NCBI RefSeq assembly: GCF_900119165.1
Contig: NZ_FPJG01000006.1
Span: 372,001-436,000, forward strand
Direction: 5' to 3'
Source: Amycolatopsis australiensis
GTDB taxonomy: Bacteria > Actinomycetota > Actinomycetes > Mycobacteriales > Pseudonocardiaceae
Length of the DNA stretch: 64,000 bases
Positions within the stretch are counted from its first letter, which is position 1, and every line of letters starts with the position of its first letter. The position numbers and the translations under genes are program-made. The notes under the pieces were generated by a model that worked only from the letters and a program-made list of their open reading frames with translations, made no database searches and was not told the origin of the DNA. Positions 13,347 through 21,440 of this stretch are shown piece after piece.

Positions 13347-15169
13347 TGGGGCTCTGGGAGTTCCTCGACGAGATCGAAGAGGACGCCGAGGACGCGGTGG
13401 AGGCCATCGGCCGCGGCGTGGGCGAGGTCGCGGACAAGGCGGCGCACGTCGTCGGTGCCGGTCTGGACGCCATCGGCCTGCACTCGGCGGCCGAGGCCGT
13501 CGACGGCCTCGGCGACAGCGTCGCGGACACGCTCGGCGCCCAGGTCGGCGAGGCGCAACTCGGGCAGACCGACGACCCGGTGAAGCTGGTCCACGGCGAC
13601 GCGGGCGCGTTGCGGACGGCGGCCGGCCACCTGGCGAAGTTCGGCGCGGCGTTCACCAAGACGGCCGACGGGCTCCGCCGGATCGACACGGCCCACTGGA
13701 CCGGCGACGCGGCCGACAAGTTCCGCGCGGGCTACCACCAGCACCCCACGCAGTGGTCCGACGCGGCGGAGGCGTGTACGCGCGCTTCGGCGGCGTTGAC
13801 CGCGTACGCCGACGTCGTCCAGTGGGCACAGGGGCAGGCAGCCGAGGCCGCGCGCTTGTTCGCGGCGGCGCAGCGGCAGTCGGCACAGGCGCAAGCCATG
13901 CAATCCGGCCCGGCCACCGACCCGGGCGCCGCGGGACGCCAGCGCGCCCAGCAGGTGCTGCGCGACGCCAGGGCGCGACGCGACGCGGAAGGCGACCGCG
14001 CGAAGGCGGCGCTGGAGGCGGCGACGGCGAAGGCGCCCGCGGAGCCCCGCTTCACGGACCGGCTCCTGGCGGAGGGCAGCGACCTCTTCCAGCAGGCGGG
14101 CGACGGCGTCGTCCACTTCTACGGCGGCATCGTCAAGGGCGCGGGCGGCATCCTGAAGTTCGGCAGGTCCCTGAACCCGCTGGACCCGTACAACATGACC
14201 CACCCGGCGGAGTACGTGGCGGGGCTTTCGGGCACGGCGGCCGGGCTGCTGCACACGGTGAACCACCCGCTGGACGTGGTGGAGGGCATGCTCGGCGACG
14301 GCTGGGGCAGCGACCCGTTCGAGGCGATGGGCAAGCTGGTCCCGAACGTGGCGCTGGCGGTGGCCTCGGACGGAGCGGGAGCAGCAGGCGAGCGCGTCAC
14401 GGCAGCGGGCGAGGAAGCAGCGGAGTCGGCGGCGACGGCGGGCCGCGAGGCGAGCGCGGTCGAGCGCCCGTCGGCGGTGGCCGAGCACCCGGTCGAGCCC
14501 CCACCGCCGGCCGAGGACTTCGGCCCCGCGGGCCATGACTTCGCCCCGCCGGAGAAGGAGCCGGCGACTCCGGCGGGCTGGTCGACGGAAAACCCGCACG
14601 AGGCGGCCTTCGACAAGTCGGAGCTGGTCGAGCACCCGGGCGCCGAGCCGCCCCCGCCGCCGCCCGACCGGATACTGCAGGAACAGATCGACCGGGCACC
14701 GAACGTCGGGCTGGCGGACGAAGAGATCCGCGCGCTCGACCGCTACACGGGCATGGCGCACCAGGACATCAACGCGGCGCTGCGGAACGGCGACTTCGGC
14801 GCACTGCAGGCCATGGACTCCGAGATCCGCGAGATGGTCTCCGGGCTGGAAAAACTGCCCCCGCACGTCGGCGAGGTGCACCGCGGCATCCAGATCAGCG
14901 ACATCGACGCCTTCCTGGACCGGTACCAGGTCGGCAACGTGGTCAGGGAACCCGCGTTCACCAGCACGGACGCGGCGGTGCCCTACAGCGGCAACGTCCA
15001 GATGACCATCGAGTCGACGACCGGACGCGACATCTCGTGGCTCAAGGACCCGTCGGTCGGGCAGCAGGAGGTGCTGTTCCCGCCGGGCCGCGAGTTCGAA
15101 GTGGTGTGGCGAGAACTCGATCCCGCGACCGGGACGTGGCACTTCAAGCTGCGGGAACGGGGGTACTGA
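13346..15169 (+). CDS. WXG-type polymorphic toxin with C-terminal ADP-ribosyltransferase domain
   Basis: A 607-residue protein starting at the coupled ATG 13346. Residues about 75-180 form a WXG100-like hairpin with W118-T-G120 at the turn. Residues 180-340 are helical and include a hydrophobic AEYVAGLSGTAAGLLHTV segment; 350-445 are Ala/Pro/Glu-rich linker with two polyproline runs. The last 150 residues match the ADP-ribosyltransferase exoenzyme fold: R513 in EVHRGIQ, S540 in AFTSTD, and Q573/E575 in GQQEVLFPPG, i.e. an R-S-(Q)xE triad. The domain would move ADP-ribose from NAD+ to a target protein. Q at the first position of the ExE pair, rather than E, argues against a simple arginine-specific enzyme. 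No signal peptide is seen; export by a type VII system is inferred. The downstream ankyrin gene is the likely immunity gene. Confidence 0.85.
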   Translation: MGLWEFLDEIEEDAEDAVEAIGRGVGEVADKAAHVVGAGLDAIGLHSAAEAVDGLGDSVADTLGAQVGEAQLGQTDDPVKLVHGDAGALRTAAGHLAKFGAAFTKTADGLRRIDTAHWTGDAADKFRAGYHQHPTQWSDAAEACTRASAALTAYADVVQWAQGQAAEAARLFAAAQRQSAQAQAMQSGPATDPGAAGRQRAQQVLRDARARRDAEGDRAKAALEAATAKAPAEPRFTDRLLAEGSDLFQQAGDGVVHFYGGIVKGAGGILKFGRSLNPLDPYNMTHPAEYVAGLSGTAAGLLHTVNHPLDVVEGMLGDGWGSDPFEAMGKLVPNVALAVASDGAGAAGERVTAAGEEAAESAATAGREASAVERPSAVAEHPVEPPPPAEDFGPAGHDFAPPEKEPATPAGWSTENPHEAAFDKSELVEHPGAEPPPPPPDRILQEQIDRAPNVGLADEEIRALDRYTGMAHQDINAALRNGDFGALQAMDSEIREMVSGLEKLPPHVGEVHRGIQISDIDAFLDRYQVGNVVREPAFTSTDAAVPYSGNVQMTIESTTGRDISWLKDPSVGQQEVLFPPGREFEVVWRELDPATGTWHFKLRERGY

Positions 15170-15170
15170 A

Positions 15171-16076
15171 ATGCCGTTCGAAGAGGGCGAAACCGTCGAA
15201 TCGCTGCGCGCCATGGGATTGTCCGACGAGGCGATCGAGCTGCGCCGGAAGCACCACACCCCGCGCAGCATGCTGAGCCCCGAAATCCGGGCGGACATCG
15301 AGCGGACCTTTGCCCGGATAGCGGAGCTGCGCCGCAAGGGGCACATCGCGAAACCGCGCGAAGGCGACAACTTCGTCCCCGGGTATCGCGAGGACACCGG
15401 CGTCATCCTCGGCTCGAAGCCGGCTTCGCCACCGCCGCCAGTTTCGCTGACGGACGACCACGAGTGGGACGGCGCCACCCTGCGGACCACCTACCACCCG
15501 GACGAGCTGCAGCTGCGCGACCGGATCGCCGACGCCGCACGCGACGGGCACTGGGACCGGTTCTTCGAGCTGGTCGGGCCGCGGATCAACCGCGTCCGGC
15601 CGGGTGACGCCGAAGGGCTCACCCCGCTGCACCAGGCCGCCCTGCAGGGCGCGCCCGCGCAGGTCGTCCAGGGGCTGATCGAACGCGGCGCCTGGCGATG
15701 GCTGGAGACGACATCCGGGCACACCGCCCAGCAGCTGGCCGCCGAACGCAACCACGCCCACCTCGCCAAGCTGCTCCTGCCGCGCAACCGCCGCTCGGTG
15801 ACCAGGGACGTCCTGCGTGGCCTCGAAGAACAGCTGCACCTGCTCATCCGCGGCCGCGCCGCCGAGCTGGTCCTCAAGTGGCAGCTCCGCCTCCCCCAGC
15901 TCGCTCCGCTCACCGAGATGACCGAACCGAAGCTGTGGTTCCCCGTCCCGGAGCTCTACGGCGGCTTCAGCATCGAACTGCACGAGACCGAACTGCAGGT
16001 CAAGAGCTGGAACCGGGTCGTCGAAGGCTGGGCGCGCACCCACCGCGTCACCCGCGACACGATCCAGCAGCTCTAA
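15171..16076 (+). CDS. Ankyrin-repeat protein, probable immunity to the ADP-ribosyltransferase
   Basis: A 301-residue cytoplasmic protein beginning one base after the toxin stop. The N-terminal 110 residues are charged and helical (SLRAMGLSDEAIELRRKHHT). Residues 120-210 hold two to three ankyrin units (DAEGLTPLHQAALQGAPAQV and TSGHTAQQLAAERNHAHLAK). A C-terminal domain of about 85 residues (KLWFPVPELYGGFSIEL) is not recognised. Ankyrin proteins are a documented class of immunity factors in polymorphic toxin systems, and the position directly behind a toxin domain supports that role. The 3' end overlaps the convergent ADP-ribosylglycohydrolase gene by 4 bp. Direct binding to the toxin is inferred. 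Confidence 0.72.
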   Translation: MPFEEGETVESLRAMGLSDEAIELRRKHHTPRSMLSPEIRADIERTFARIAELRRKGHIAKPREGDNFVPGYREDTGVILGSKPASPPPPVSLTDDHEWDGATLRTTYHPDELQLRDRIADAARDGHWDRFFELVGPRINRVRPGDAEGLTPLHQAALQGAPAQVVQGLIERGAWRWLETTSGHTAQQLAAERNHAHLAKLLLPRNRRSVTRDVLRGLEEQLHLLIRGRAAELVLKWQLRLPQLAPLTEMTEPKLWFPVPELYGGFSIELHETELQVKSWNRVVEGWARTHRVTRDTIQQL

Positions 16077-16912
16077 AGCCAGTCCGGCAGCGGCTCGGTC
16101 GCCGCCAGCCAGTCCGGCGGTGCCGGGGTGCCGCCTGCCGCCAGTACTCCGCCCACGATCGCGCCCACCGTGTCGACGTCCTCCGCCAGCTGGGCGACCG
16201 TCCACAGCGCGTCGGCGAAGCTGTCCCTGTAGCGGGCCGCGATCCACAGCGCCAGCGGGACCGTGTCGTGCGCTGCGATCTCCCGGCCCGTCCCCAGCGC
16301 CGCGGCGGCTTCGCGCGGGTCCGTCACCTGGAGCGCCTTCTCCAGCCCGGACCGGACCCAGCCCGGCGGCACCAGCGGAATCACCCCGCGCAGCAGATCG
16401 CCTGAAGGCGACGACGCCCGCAACGCCGCTGCCGCCGCGACGGCCACCGCGCCCGCCACGCCTTCGAAGTGCGCGTGCGTGATCTCCGCCGACAGCTCCG
16501 CCTGCCGCAGCGCCTGCGGGAGGTCGTCGCAGAACCACGCCCCCAGCGGGGCCACGCGCATCGCCGCGCCGTTGCCCCACGAGCCACGGCCGTTCGTCAC
16601 GTTCACCGCGCGCCACGGCTGCCCGGCCCGGATCTGGTTCAGCCGCCACTCCGCGCCCGAGCCGTAGCCGCGGGCGGGGTCCATGTGCGCCGCGAACGAC
16701 GCCGCCAGCGCGTCCTGGTCGATCACGCCGTGGCGGCGCAGGACGGCGAAGACCGAACACGCCATCTCGGTGTCGTCGGTCCAGGCCCACGGCGCGGGCG
16801 GCAGCCGCCGTCCGACGACGTCCGGGTGGTCGCCGGGCAGCAGGATCTGCGCGCCGAACGCGTCGCCGGCCGCCAGCCCGGCGAGCGACGCGCTGGCTGC
16901 TTCGAGCCCCAA
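16073..16912 (-). CDS. ADP-ribosylglycohydrolase (DraG/ARH family)
   Basis: A 279-residue hydrolase that removes ADP-ribose from modified proteins or small molecules. The metal-binding motifs are intact: LAAGDAFGAQ near the N-terminus, WTDDTEM (T45, D46, D47), GNGAAMRVAPLG near residue 110, and EDVDTVGAIVGG with D245, D247 and T248. The only available start is a TTG at 16912, 4 bp after the PPOX stop, with no clear Shine-Dalgarno, so it is probably translated by coupling to the PPOX gene at the end of the Mce operon. It also faces the ADP-ribosyltransferase island with a 4-bp 3' overlap. Whether it reverses that toxin's modification is unknown. Confidence 0.9.
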   Translation of the reverse strand: MGLEAASASLAGLAAGDAFGAQILLPGDHPDVVGRRLPPAPWAWTDDTEMACSVFAVLRRHGVIDQDALAASFAAHMDPARGYGSGAEWRLNQIRAGQPWRAVNVTNGRGSWGNGAAMRVAPLGAWFCDDLPQALRQAELSAEITHAHFEGVAGAVAVAAAAALRASSPSGDLLRGVIPLVPPGWVRSGLEKALQVTDPREAAAALGTGREIAAHDTVPLALWIAARYRDSFADALWTVAQLAEDVDTVGAIVGGVLAAGGTPAPPDWLAATEPLPDWL

Positions 16913-16916
16913 CGAA

Positions 16917-17306
16917 CTACTGCTTGCTGACCGACGCCGGCTTCACGACGTAGACGACCCGGTGCTGCACGTCCCCGGGCGGACCGTCGAGCTTGAGGCC
17001 GTAGCGCTCGGCCAGCTCGGCGAAGAACTTGCCATCGGAGTCGTCGTCGATGCGCTCCACCGTGCCGCGGACCTCGAGGTACCGGTACGGCTGCTCCGGG
17101 TCGTTGATCGACAGCGCGACCTCCGGGTGGGCCGTCACGTTCTTGTACTTCTGCCGGACCGTGGTGTTCGTGAACCGGACGTACTCGCCGTCCCACGCGA
17201 ACCACATCGGGTTGACCTGCGGCTTCCCGTCGGGCCGGATCGTGGCCAGGTGGGCGTACAGCGGCCGCTCCAACAGATCGCGGTGGCTGTCCGGGATCAA
17301 GCTCAT
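16917..17306 (-). CDS. PPOX-class (F420/FMN-binding split-barrel) enzyme
   Basis: A 129-residue protein of the pyridoxamine 5'-phosphate oxidase-like split-barrel fold, the short form typical of actinobacterial F420-dependent enzymes. Characteristic segments are LYAHLATIRPDGKPQVNPMW near the start, TVRQKYKNVTAHPEVALSI in the middle and YRYLEVRGTVERI. ATG 17306 is preceded by GAGGA. It lies 9 bp after the second Mce-associated gene and 4 bp before the glycohydrolase, so it belongs to the same transcript. Substrate and cofactor (F420 or FMN) cannot be told from sequence alone. Confidence 0.88.
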   Translation of the reverse strand: MSLIPDSHRDLLERPLYAHLATIRPDGKPQVNPMWFAWDGEYVRFTNTTVRQKYKNVTAHPEVALSINDPEQPYRYLEVRGTVERIDDDSDGKFFAELAERYGLKLDGPPGDVQHRVVYVVKPASVSKQ

Positions 17307-17315
17307 CGGTTCCTC

Positions 17316-18341
17316 TTACTTCGACGGCGACGGGGACGCCGGGGCCGAGGAGGACGGTGCCGGCGTGGCCGCCGGGACCTTCGGCGCGTTGTAGGTGTCC
17401 ATGTCGGTGATCTTCCACTTGTCGCCCTGGAGCTGGGCGTTCAGGTGGAGCTGGGCGGTGCCCGCGGTCGTCTTCTTCGTGTCCGTGCGGGTCGAGGTCT
17501 GGTCGACGAAGACCATCACCTTCGCCAGGTCGCCGTTGAGCATGATCACCGCCGCGCGCGTCACCTTGCACGTGACAATCATCTTCTGCTGCGGGGCCAG
17601 CCGCTTCACCTCGCCCATCAGCGAGTTGTACTTGTTCTTGACGTCGTCGTTGGCGAGCAGGTCGTTCGCCGCGTCCTCGGTCTTCTTGATGTTGTTGAAG
17701 TCGTAGGAGAACAGCGCCTCCGCCGCCTTCGACACGGCGTCCTTCACCTGCGCCGTCTTCGCGACGTCGAGCAGCGCGGTGTTGCTGGTCGCCGAGGAGA
17801 TCTTGACCTCCTCCGACTTGAACCAGAACGCCAGCCCGCCGAGGATCAGCGCGACGAGCACCAGCGCGCCCGCGACCAGGTACGGCTTCTGCACCTTCGA
17901 CGCCGCCGCGGGCTTCGCCGGCTCGTCCGCCGCAGCGACCGGGACCTCGGACTCGTCGGTCGGCTTCGCGATGCCCGTGTCACGCTTCTTCCGCCGTGGC
18001 GCCGGCTTCGCGTGGGCTTCTTCTTCCTCGGCCTCGGCGGCGTACGCGTCGGCCTCCGGCTTCTCCTCGGTGCCGACCGCCGCGAAGACCTGCGTGTCCT
18101 CCGCGGACGAAGTGTCGAGCTGCCCGCGGTCGGCCTCGAACGGCTCGGGCTTGGCCACCGGGCGCGGCACCGGCCGCGGCGTCGGGCGGGGGCGCGGCTT
18201 GCGCGGCTCGGCCGGGACCGCGGGGAGCTGACCGGTCCGCTCGGCGGCGGACTCGTCCACCGAAGGCTTGCGCAGCCCGGCCACGCGGGGACGGCGCACC
18301 GGCGGGGTGCTGCGAGGCGGCTGGCGGCGGGAGGGGGGCAC
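17316..18341 (-). CDS. Mce-associated membrane protein, long form
   Basis: A 341-residue protein with a cytoplasmic Pro/Arg-rich and acidic N-terminal region of about 175 residues, one transmembrane helix (YLVAGALVLVALILGGLAFW) and an extracytoplasmic domain of about 140 residues of the Mas type (helical segment followed by a beta sheet: KMIVTCKVTRAAVIML, TAQLHLNAQLQGDKWKI). The tail is Pro/Ser-rich. The GTG start at 18341 is supported by AGAAGGAG 6 bases upstream. Proteins of this type are encoded behind mceF in most Mce operons and are thought to stabilise the Mce complex. The long N-terminal region is longer than in its neighbour and may interact in the cytoplasm. Confidence 0.88.
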   Translation of the reverse strand: MPPSRRQPPRSTPPVRRPRVAGLRKPSVDESAAERTGQLPAVPAEPRKPRPRPTPRPVPRPVAKPEPFEADRGQLDTSSAEDTQVFAAVGTEEKPEADAYAAEAEEEEAHAKPAPRRKKRDTGIAKPTDESEVPVAAADEPAKPAAASKVQKPYLVAGALVLVALILGGLAFWFKSEEVKISSATSNTALLDVAKTAQVKDAVSKAAEALFSYDFNNIKKTEDAANDLLANDDVKNKYNSLMGEVKRLAPQQKMIVTCKVTRAAVIMLNGDLAKVMVFVDQTSTRTDTKKTTAGTAQLHLNAQLQGDKWKITDMDTYNAPKVPAATPAPSSSAPASPSPSK

Positions 18342-18363
18342 TGCAGGCTCCTTCTGGGTGACG

Positions 18364-18957
18364 CTATTGGCCGGCCGCGACGAGCGGGACGCTGTCGATG
18401 CCGGACAGCTTCCACTCGTCGCCCACGCGGGTCATCGACACTTCGAGGCGCAGCGGCTTCGCGCTGCTCTTGTCCCCCTGCGTCACGGTCGTGGCGATGG
18501 CCGCGAGGAAGCTGGCCTTGCCTTCGTGGTCGTCCAGCTCCTCGACGGCGATGTCCTGGACGTCCGTGGTGACCTTCGTCTTGGCGTCGGCGAGCGCCTT
18601 GCGGAACGTCGGCGCCGACTGGTCGATCTGCTGCGACATCTTGTCGTCCGACACGGCCTTCTGCCGGGCGAAGAAGCCGTCCAGGTCCTGGTAGTCGACC
18701 TCGGTGTAGGCCTTCAGCGCGTTGGTCCCCGCCTTGACGACGGCCTCGCGCGAGGCCGCCAGGTCGGCGTTGTCGTCGGTCGCCGCGACCCACCACTGGA
18801 TGCCGAAGATCGCCGCCGCGATCAGCGCGGCCAGCGCCAGCGCCGCGGCGCCGAGCACCAGGATCCGCGAGGACGACTCCTTCGACGGCGGCACCGCGTC
18901 CGAGGCCGGCTCCTCGATGTCGTCCACCGCGGTGGCGGCCGGCTCGTCCGAACTCAT
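18364..18957 (-). CDS. Mce-associated membrane protein, short form
   Basis: A 197-residue paralogue of the next gene in the operon: short acidic N-terminus, one membrane helix (LVLGAAALALAALIAAAIFG), then an extracytoplasmic domain with helix VVKAGTNALKAYTEVDYQDL and strands ending DEWKLSGIDSVPLV. The ATG at 18957 has GGAG 4 bases upstream. It follows mceF by 36 bp. The role is as an accessory of the Mce transporter by family and position. Confidence 0.88.
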   Translation of the reverse strand: MSSDEPAATAVDDIEEPASDAVPPSKESSSRILVLGAAALALAALIAAAIFGIQWWVAATDDNADLAASREAVVKAGTNALKAYTEVDYQDLDGFFARQKAVSDDKMSQQIDQSAPTFRKALADAKTKVTTDVQDIAVEELDDHEGKASFLAAIATTVTQGDKSSAKPLRLEVSMTRVGDEWKLSGIDSVPLVAAGQ

Positions 18958-18993
18958 AACACTCCAGGGTAGGTAACGGTCATCAAATCCACG

Positions 18994-20259
18994 TCAGGCG
19001 AGCCCGAGCAGCGAGCCCAGGCTGGTCAGGCTGACGCCGGGGCTGCCGACGATGCCCGGGACACCCCGCGTGTCGCGCTCCTCCGCGAGCTCCTCGGCCG
19101 GCCGGTTCGCGTTGGCCGCGACGTCGGCGTCGGACGGCGCGACCGGCACCCCGCCGTACGGGGCGTTCTGCGCGCCGCGCACGTTGATCGGGCTGCCCTT
19201 CGGTTCGGCACAGTACGCGTTGTCGTCCGCGGGCCGCGGCGACAGGTCGTTGCCGGTGCGGAACTGCGAGTACGGGATGTAGCCCTTGGTGCAGGTCGGC
19301 GGGTTGAACAGGTTGAGCACCAGCCCGAGGTGCGCGGTGCCGTCGCCGGGGGCGACGCTGCTGGCCGCGCCGGCCAGCGCCGGATAGGTGACCAGGCCCT
19401 GCTCGATCCCGTCGAGCCGGGTCACGGTCAGGTTGGCCGTGGTGAGCAGGTTCGCCGTCAGCGCGCCGAGACCGGGCCCTGACTCCTTCAGCACCTGGCT
19501 GACCTGGGCCGCCACCTGCGGCGTGATGCCGATGAGCTTGCGCAGGTCGCCGTCGGAGTTCTTCAGCGTGCCGGTGAGCTCGTTGAGGCTCTTGCTGAAC
19601 GACGCGAAGTTCGCCGCCTCCGCGTTCTGCGTGTCCAGGACCTTGCCGCCCTGGTCCAGCAGCTGGATCGTCTGCGGCAGGTACTGCTGCGCGGTCGTGG
19701 TGAAGCTGCGCGCGGTGTCCAGCAGCTTCTGCAGGTCGCCGCCGGTGCCGCGGAACGCGTCGTAGGACTCGTCGACGACCGTGCGCAGCGAGTCGACCGG
19801 GACCGACGCGGCCAGCGTGTCGAGGTCGCCGATCAGGCGGTCGGTGCCGACCGGGGTGGTCGTCTTCGACGCCGGGATGACCGAGCCCGCCGCCAGGTAC
19901 GGGCCCTTGTCGGCCTTGGGCTTGAGGTCGACGTACTGCTCGCCGACCGCCGACCGGTTGGCGACGACCGCGTCGAGGTCCGCGGGCACCTTCGGCGCCG
20001 ACGGGTCGATGTTCAGGTCGGCCTCCAGCCCGGTCGGGGTCAGCCGCATCTCGCCCACCCGGCCGATGTTGTAGCCGCGGTAGGTGACCTCGGCGTTGGT
20101 GAAGATGCCGCCCGACTCGTTGAGCTGCAGCTTCACCGTGTAGCCGTCGTTGCCGAAGACGCTGCCGAGCCCGGCGAACCGGATCAGCGCGTACACGATC
20201 GCGACGACGGAAATGATCGCGAAGGCGATCAGCTGGATCTTCGTCCGGCGCACCAGCAT
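18994..20259 (-). CDS. mceF: Mce family protein F
   Basis: A 421-residue sixth Mce subunit. An N-terminal membrane anchor (IQLIAFAIISVVAIVYALIR) is followed by the MlaD/MCE domain at about residues 38-115 (GYTVKLQLNESGGIFTNAEV, YRGYNIGRVGEM) and a long helical region to about residue 290. The C-terminal region contains Cys residues and a Pro-rich segment typical of MceF. Six different Mce subunits build a hexameric tunnel that carries hydrophobic molecules such as lipids or sterols across the envelope. The ATG shares its last base with the mceE stop. Confidence 0.93.
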   Translation of the reverse strand: MLVRRTKIQLIAFAIISVVAIVYALIRFAGLGSVFGNDGYTVKLQLNESGGIFTNAEVTYRGYNIGRVGEMRLTPTGLEADLNIDPSAPKVPADLDAVVANRSAVGEQYVDLKPKADKGPYLAAGSVIPASKTTTPVGTDRLIGDLDTLAASVPVDSLRTVVDESYDAFRGTGGDLQKLLDTARSFTTTAQQYLPQTIQLLDQGGKVLDTQNAEAANFASFSKSLNELTGTLKNSDGDLRKLIGITPQVAAQVSQVLKESGPGLGALTANLLTTANLTVTRLDGIEQGLVTYPALAGAASSVAPGDGTAHLGLVLNLFNPPTCTKGYIPYSQFRTGNDLSPRPADDNAYCAEPKGSPINVRGAQNAPYGGVPVAPSDADVAANANRPAEELAEERDTRGVPGIVGSPGVSLTSLGSLLGLA

Positions 20260-21440
20260 CAGCCCGCACCTCCCGACAGGAGCCCGAAGAGATTGCCGAG
20301 GCCCGGCTGCTGCGCTGGCCCGGACTGCGGCCCGGCACCGGGGATCGGCAGCGGCGGCGGCTGGTTGGCCGGGGTGCCGGCGACCCCGCCGGTCAGGCCC
20401 GGCAGCGGGATCTGCCCGGCCAGGGGGTTCTGCCTGCTGTTGCCCAGGTTCTCGACGATGGTCTTCAGGTTGAGGTCCACCTTCGCGAACAGGTTGAAGT
20501 AGTCGCCCTTGACGTCGTTGACGGCTTGGTCGCTGAACGGGAACGTCAGCAGGATCTCCAGCGCCTTCGGCAGGTCGTTGCCCGCTTCGCCGAGCTTCTG
20601 CAGCGTCGGGGTCAGCGCCTTGAGGTCGGCGACGAGGTCCTTCTGCGACTTGTTGATCGTGTCGGTCGCGACGCCGGAGAGGTTCTCCAGCGCCTGCAGC
20701 ATCGTGACCAGCTGGCCGCGCTGCTGCTCCAGGACGCCGAGGCCGGGCGCGAGGTTGTCGACCGCGCCGACCAGCTTGTCCTTCTGGTCCTTGAGCGTGG
20801 AGGACAGCCGGTTCAGCCCGTCGATGGCCCGGGTGATGTTCCTCGACTGCTTGTCGAGGTTCGTCACGAGCTCGTTCGCGTTGTCCAGCAGCGCCTTGAT
20901 GTCGGGCTCACGGCCGGAGGTGGCGTTGTTGAGCTCCTTGGTGATGGTGTTGAGCTGGTCGACACCACCGCCGTTGAGCAGCAGCGACAGTGCGCCGAGC
21001 AGCTCTTCGACCTCGACGCTGCGGTTCGTGCGGGCCAGCGGGATGGTCGCGTTGTCGGCGAGCTTGCCCTGGGCCTGCTCGGCGCCCGGGGAGGCCAGCT
21101 CGACGTACTTCTCGCCCAGCAGGCTCGACTGCTTCACGTTGGCGAGCGCGTTGGCCGGCAGCTTGATGTCGCCGTTGACCTTCAGCGTCACCAGCGCGTG
21201 CCAGCCGTCCTTGGTCAGGCCGACGTTCTCGACGCGGCCCACCGGCACCTCGTCGACCTTGACCCCGGCCTGCGGGGTCAGGTCGGTCACGTCCCGGAAC
21301 TCGACGTTCACCGTGTACGGGTGGTCGCCGAGGTCCGCGCCACCGGGCAGCGGCAGGTCGTAGATGCCGTTGAACGCGCAGCCGGACAGCGTCAGCGCCG
21401 ACACCGTGGCGAGCGCACCGACGGTCAGGAGCTTCTTCAC
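20259..21440 (-). CDS. mceE: Mce family lipoprotein E
   Basis: A 393-residue lipoprotein subunit of the Mce hexamer. The N-terminus is a lipoprotein signal (MKKLLTVGALATVSALTLSG followed by C21), then an MCE domain at about residues 37-115 and a helical region rich in heptads. The C-terminus is a Pro/Gly/Gln-rich tail. The start is the GTG at 21440, which overlaps the mceD stop as GTGA and has GGAGG 6 bases upstream. The frame is open far upstream but only in the shadow of mceD. Every Mce operon of this type carries a lipoprotein at the E position, which supports the naming. Confidence 0.93.
   Translation of the reverse strand: MKKLLTVGALATVSALTLSGCAFNGIYDLPLPGGADLGDHPYTVNVEFRDVTDLTPQAGVKVDEVPVGRVENVGLTKDGWHALVTLKVNGDIKLPANALANVKQSSLLGEKYVELASPGAEQAQGKLADNATIPLARTNRSVEVEELLGALSLLLNGGGVDQLNTITKELNNATSGREPDIKALLDNANELVTNLDKQSRNITRAIDGLNRLSSTLKDQKDKLVGAVDNLAPGLGVLEQQRGQLVTMLQALENLSGVATDTINKSQKDLVADLKALTPTLQKLGEAGNDLPKALEILLTFPFSDQAVNDVKGDYFNLFAKVDLNLKTIVENLGNSRQNPLAGQIPLPGLTGGVAGTPANQPPPLPIPGAGPQSGPAQQPGLGNLFGLLSGGAG

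Noticed and set aside
12753..16912. Mobile element or prophage carrying the toxin island
   Set aside because: No integrase, transposase, direct repeats or tRNA-end duplication was found, and base composition matches the neighbours.
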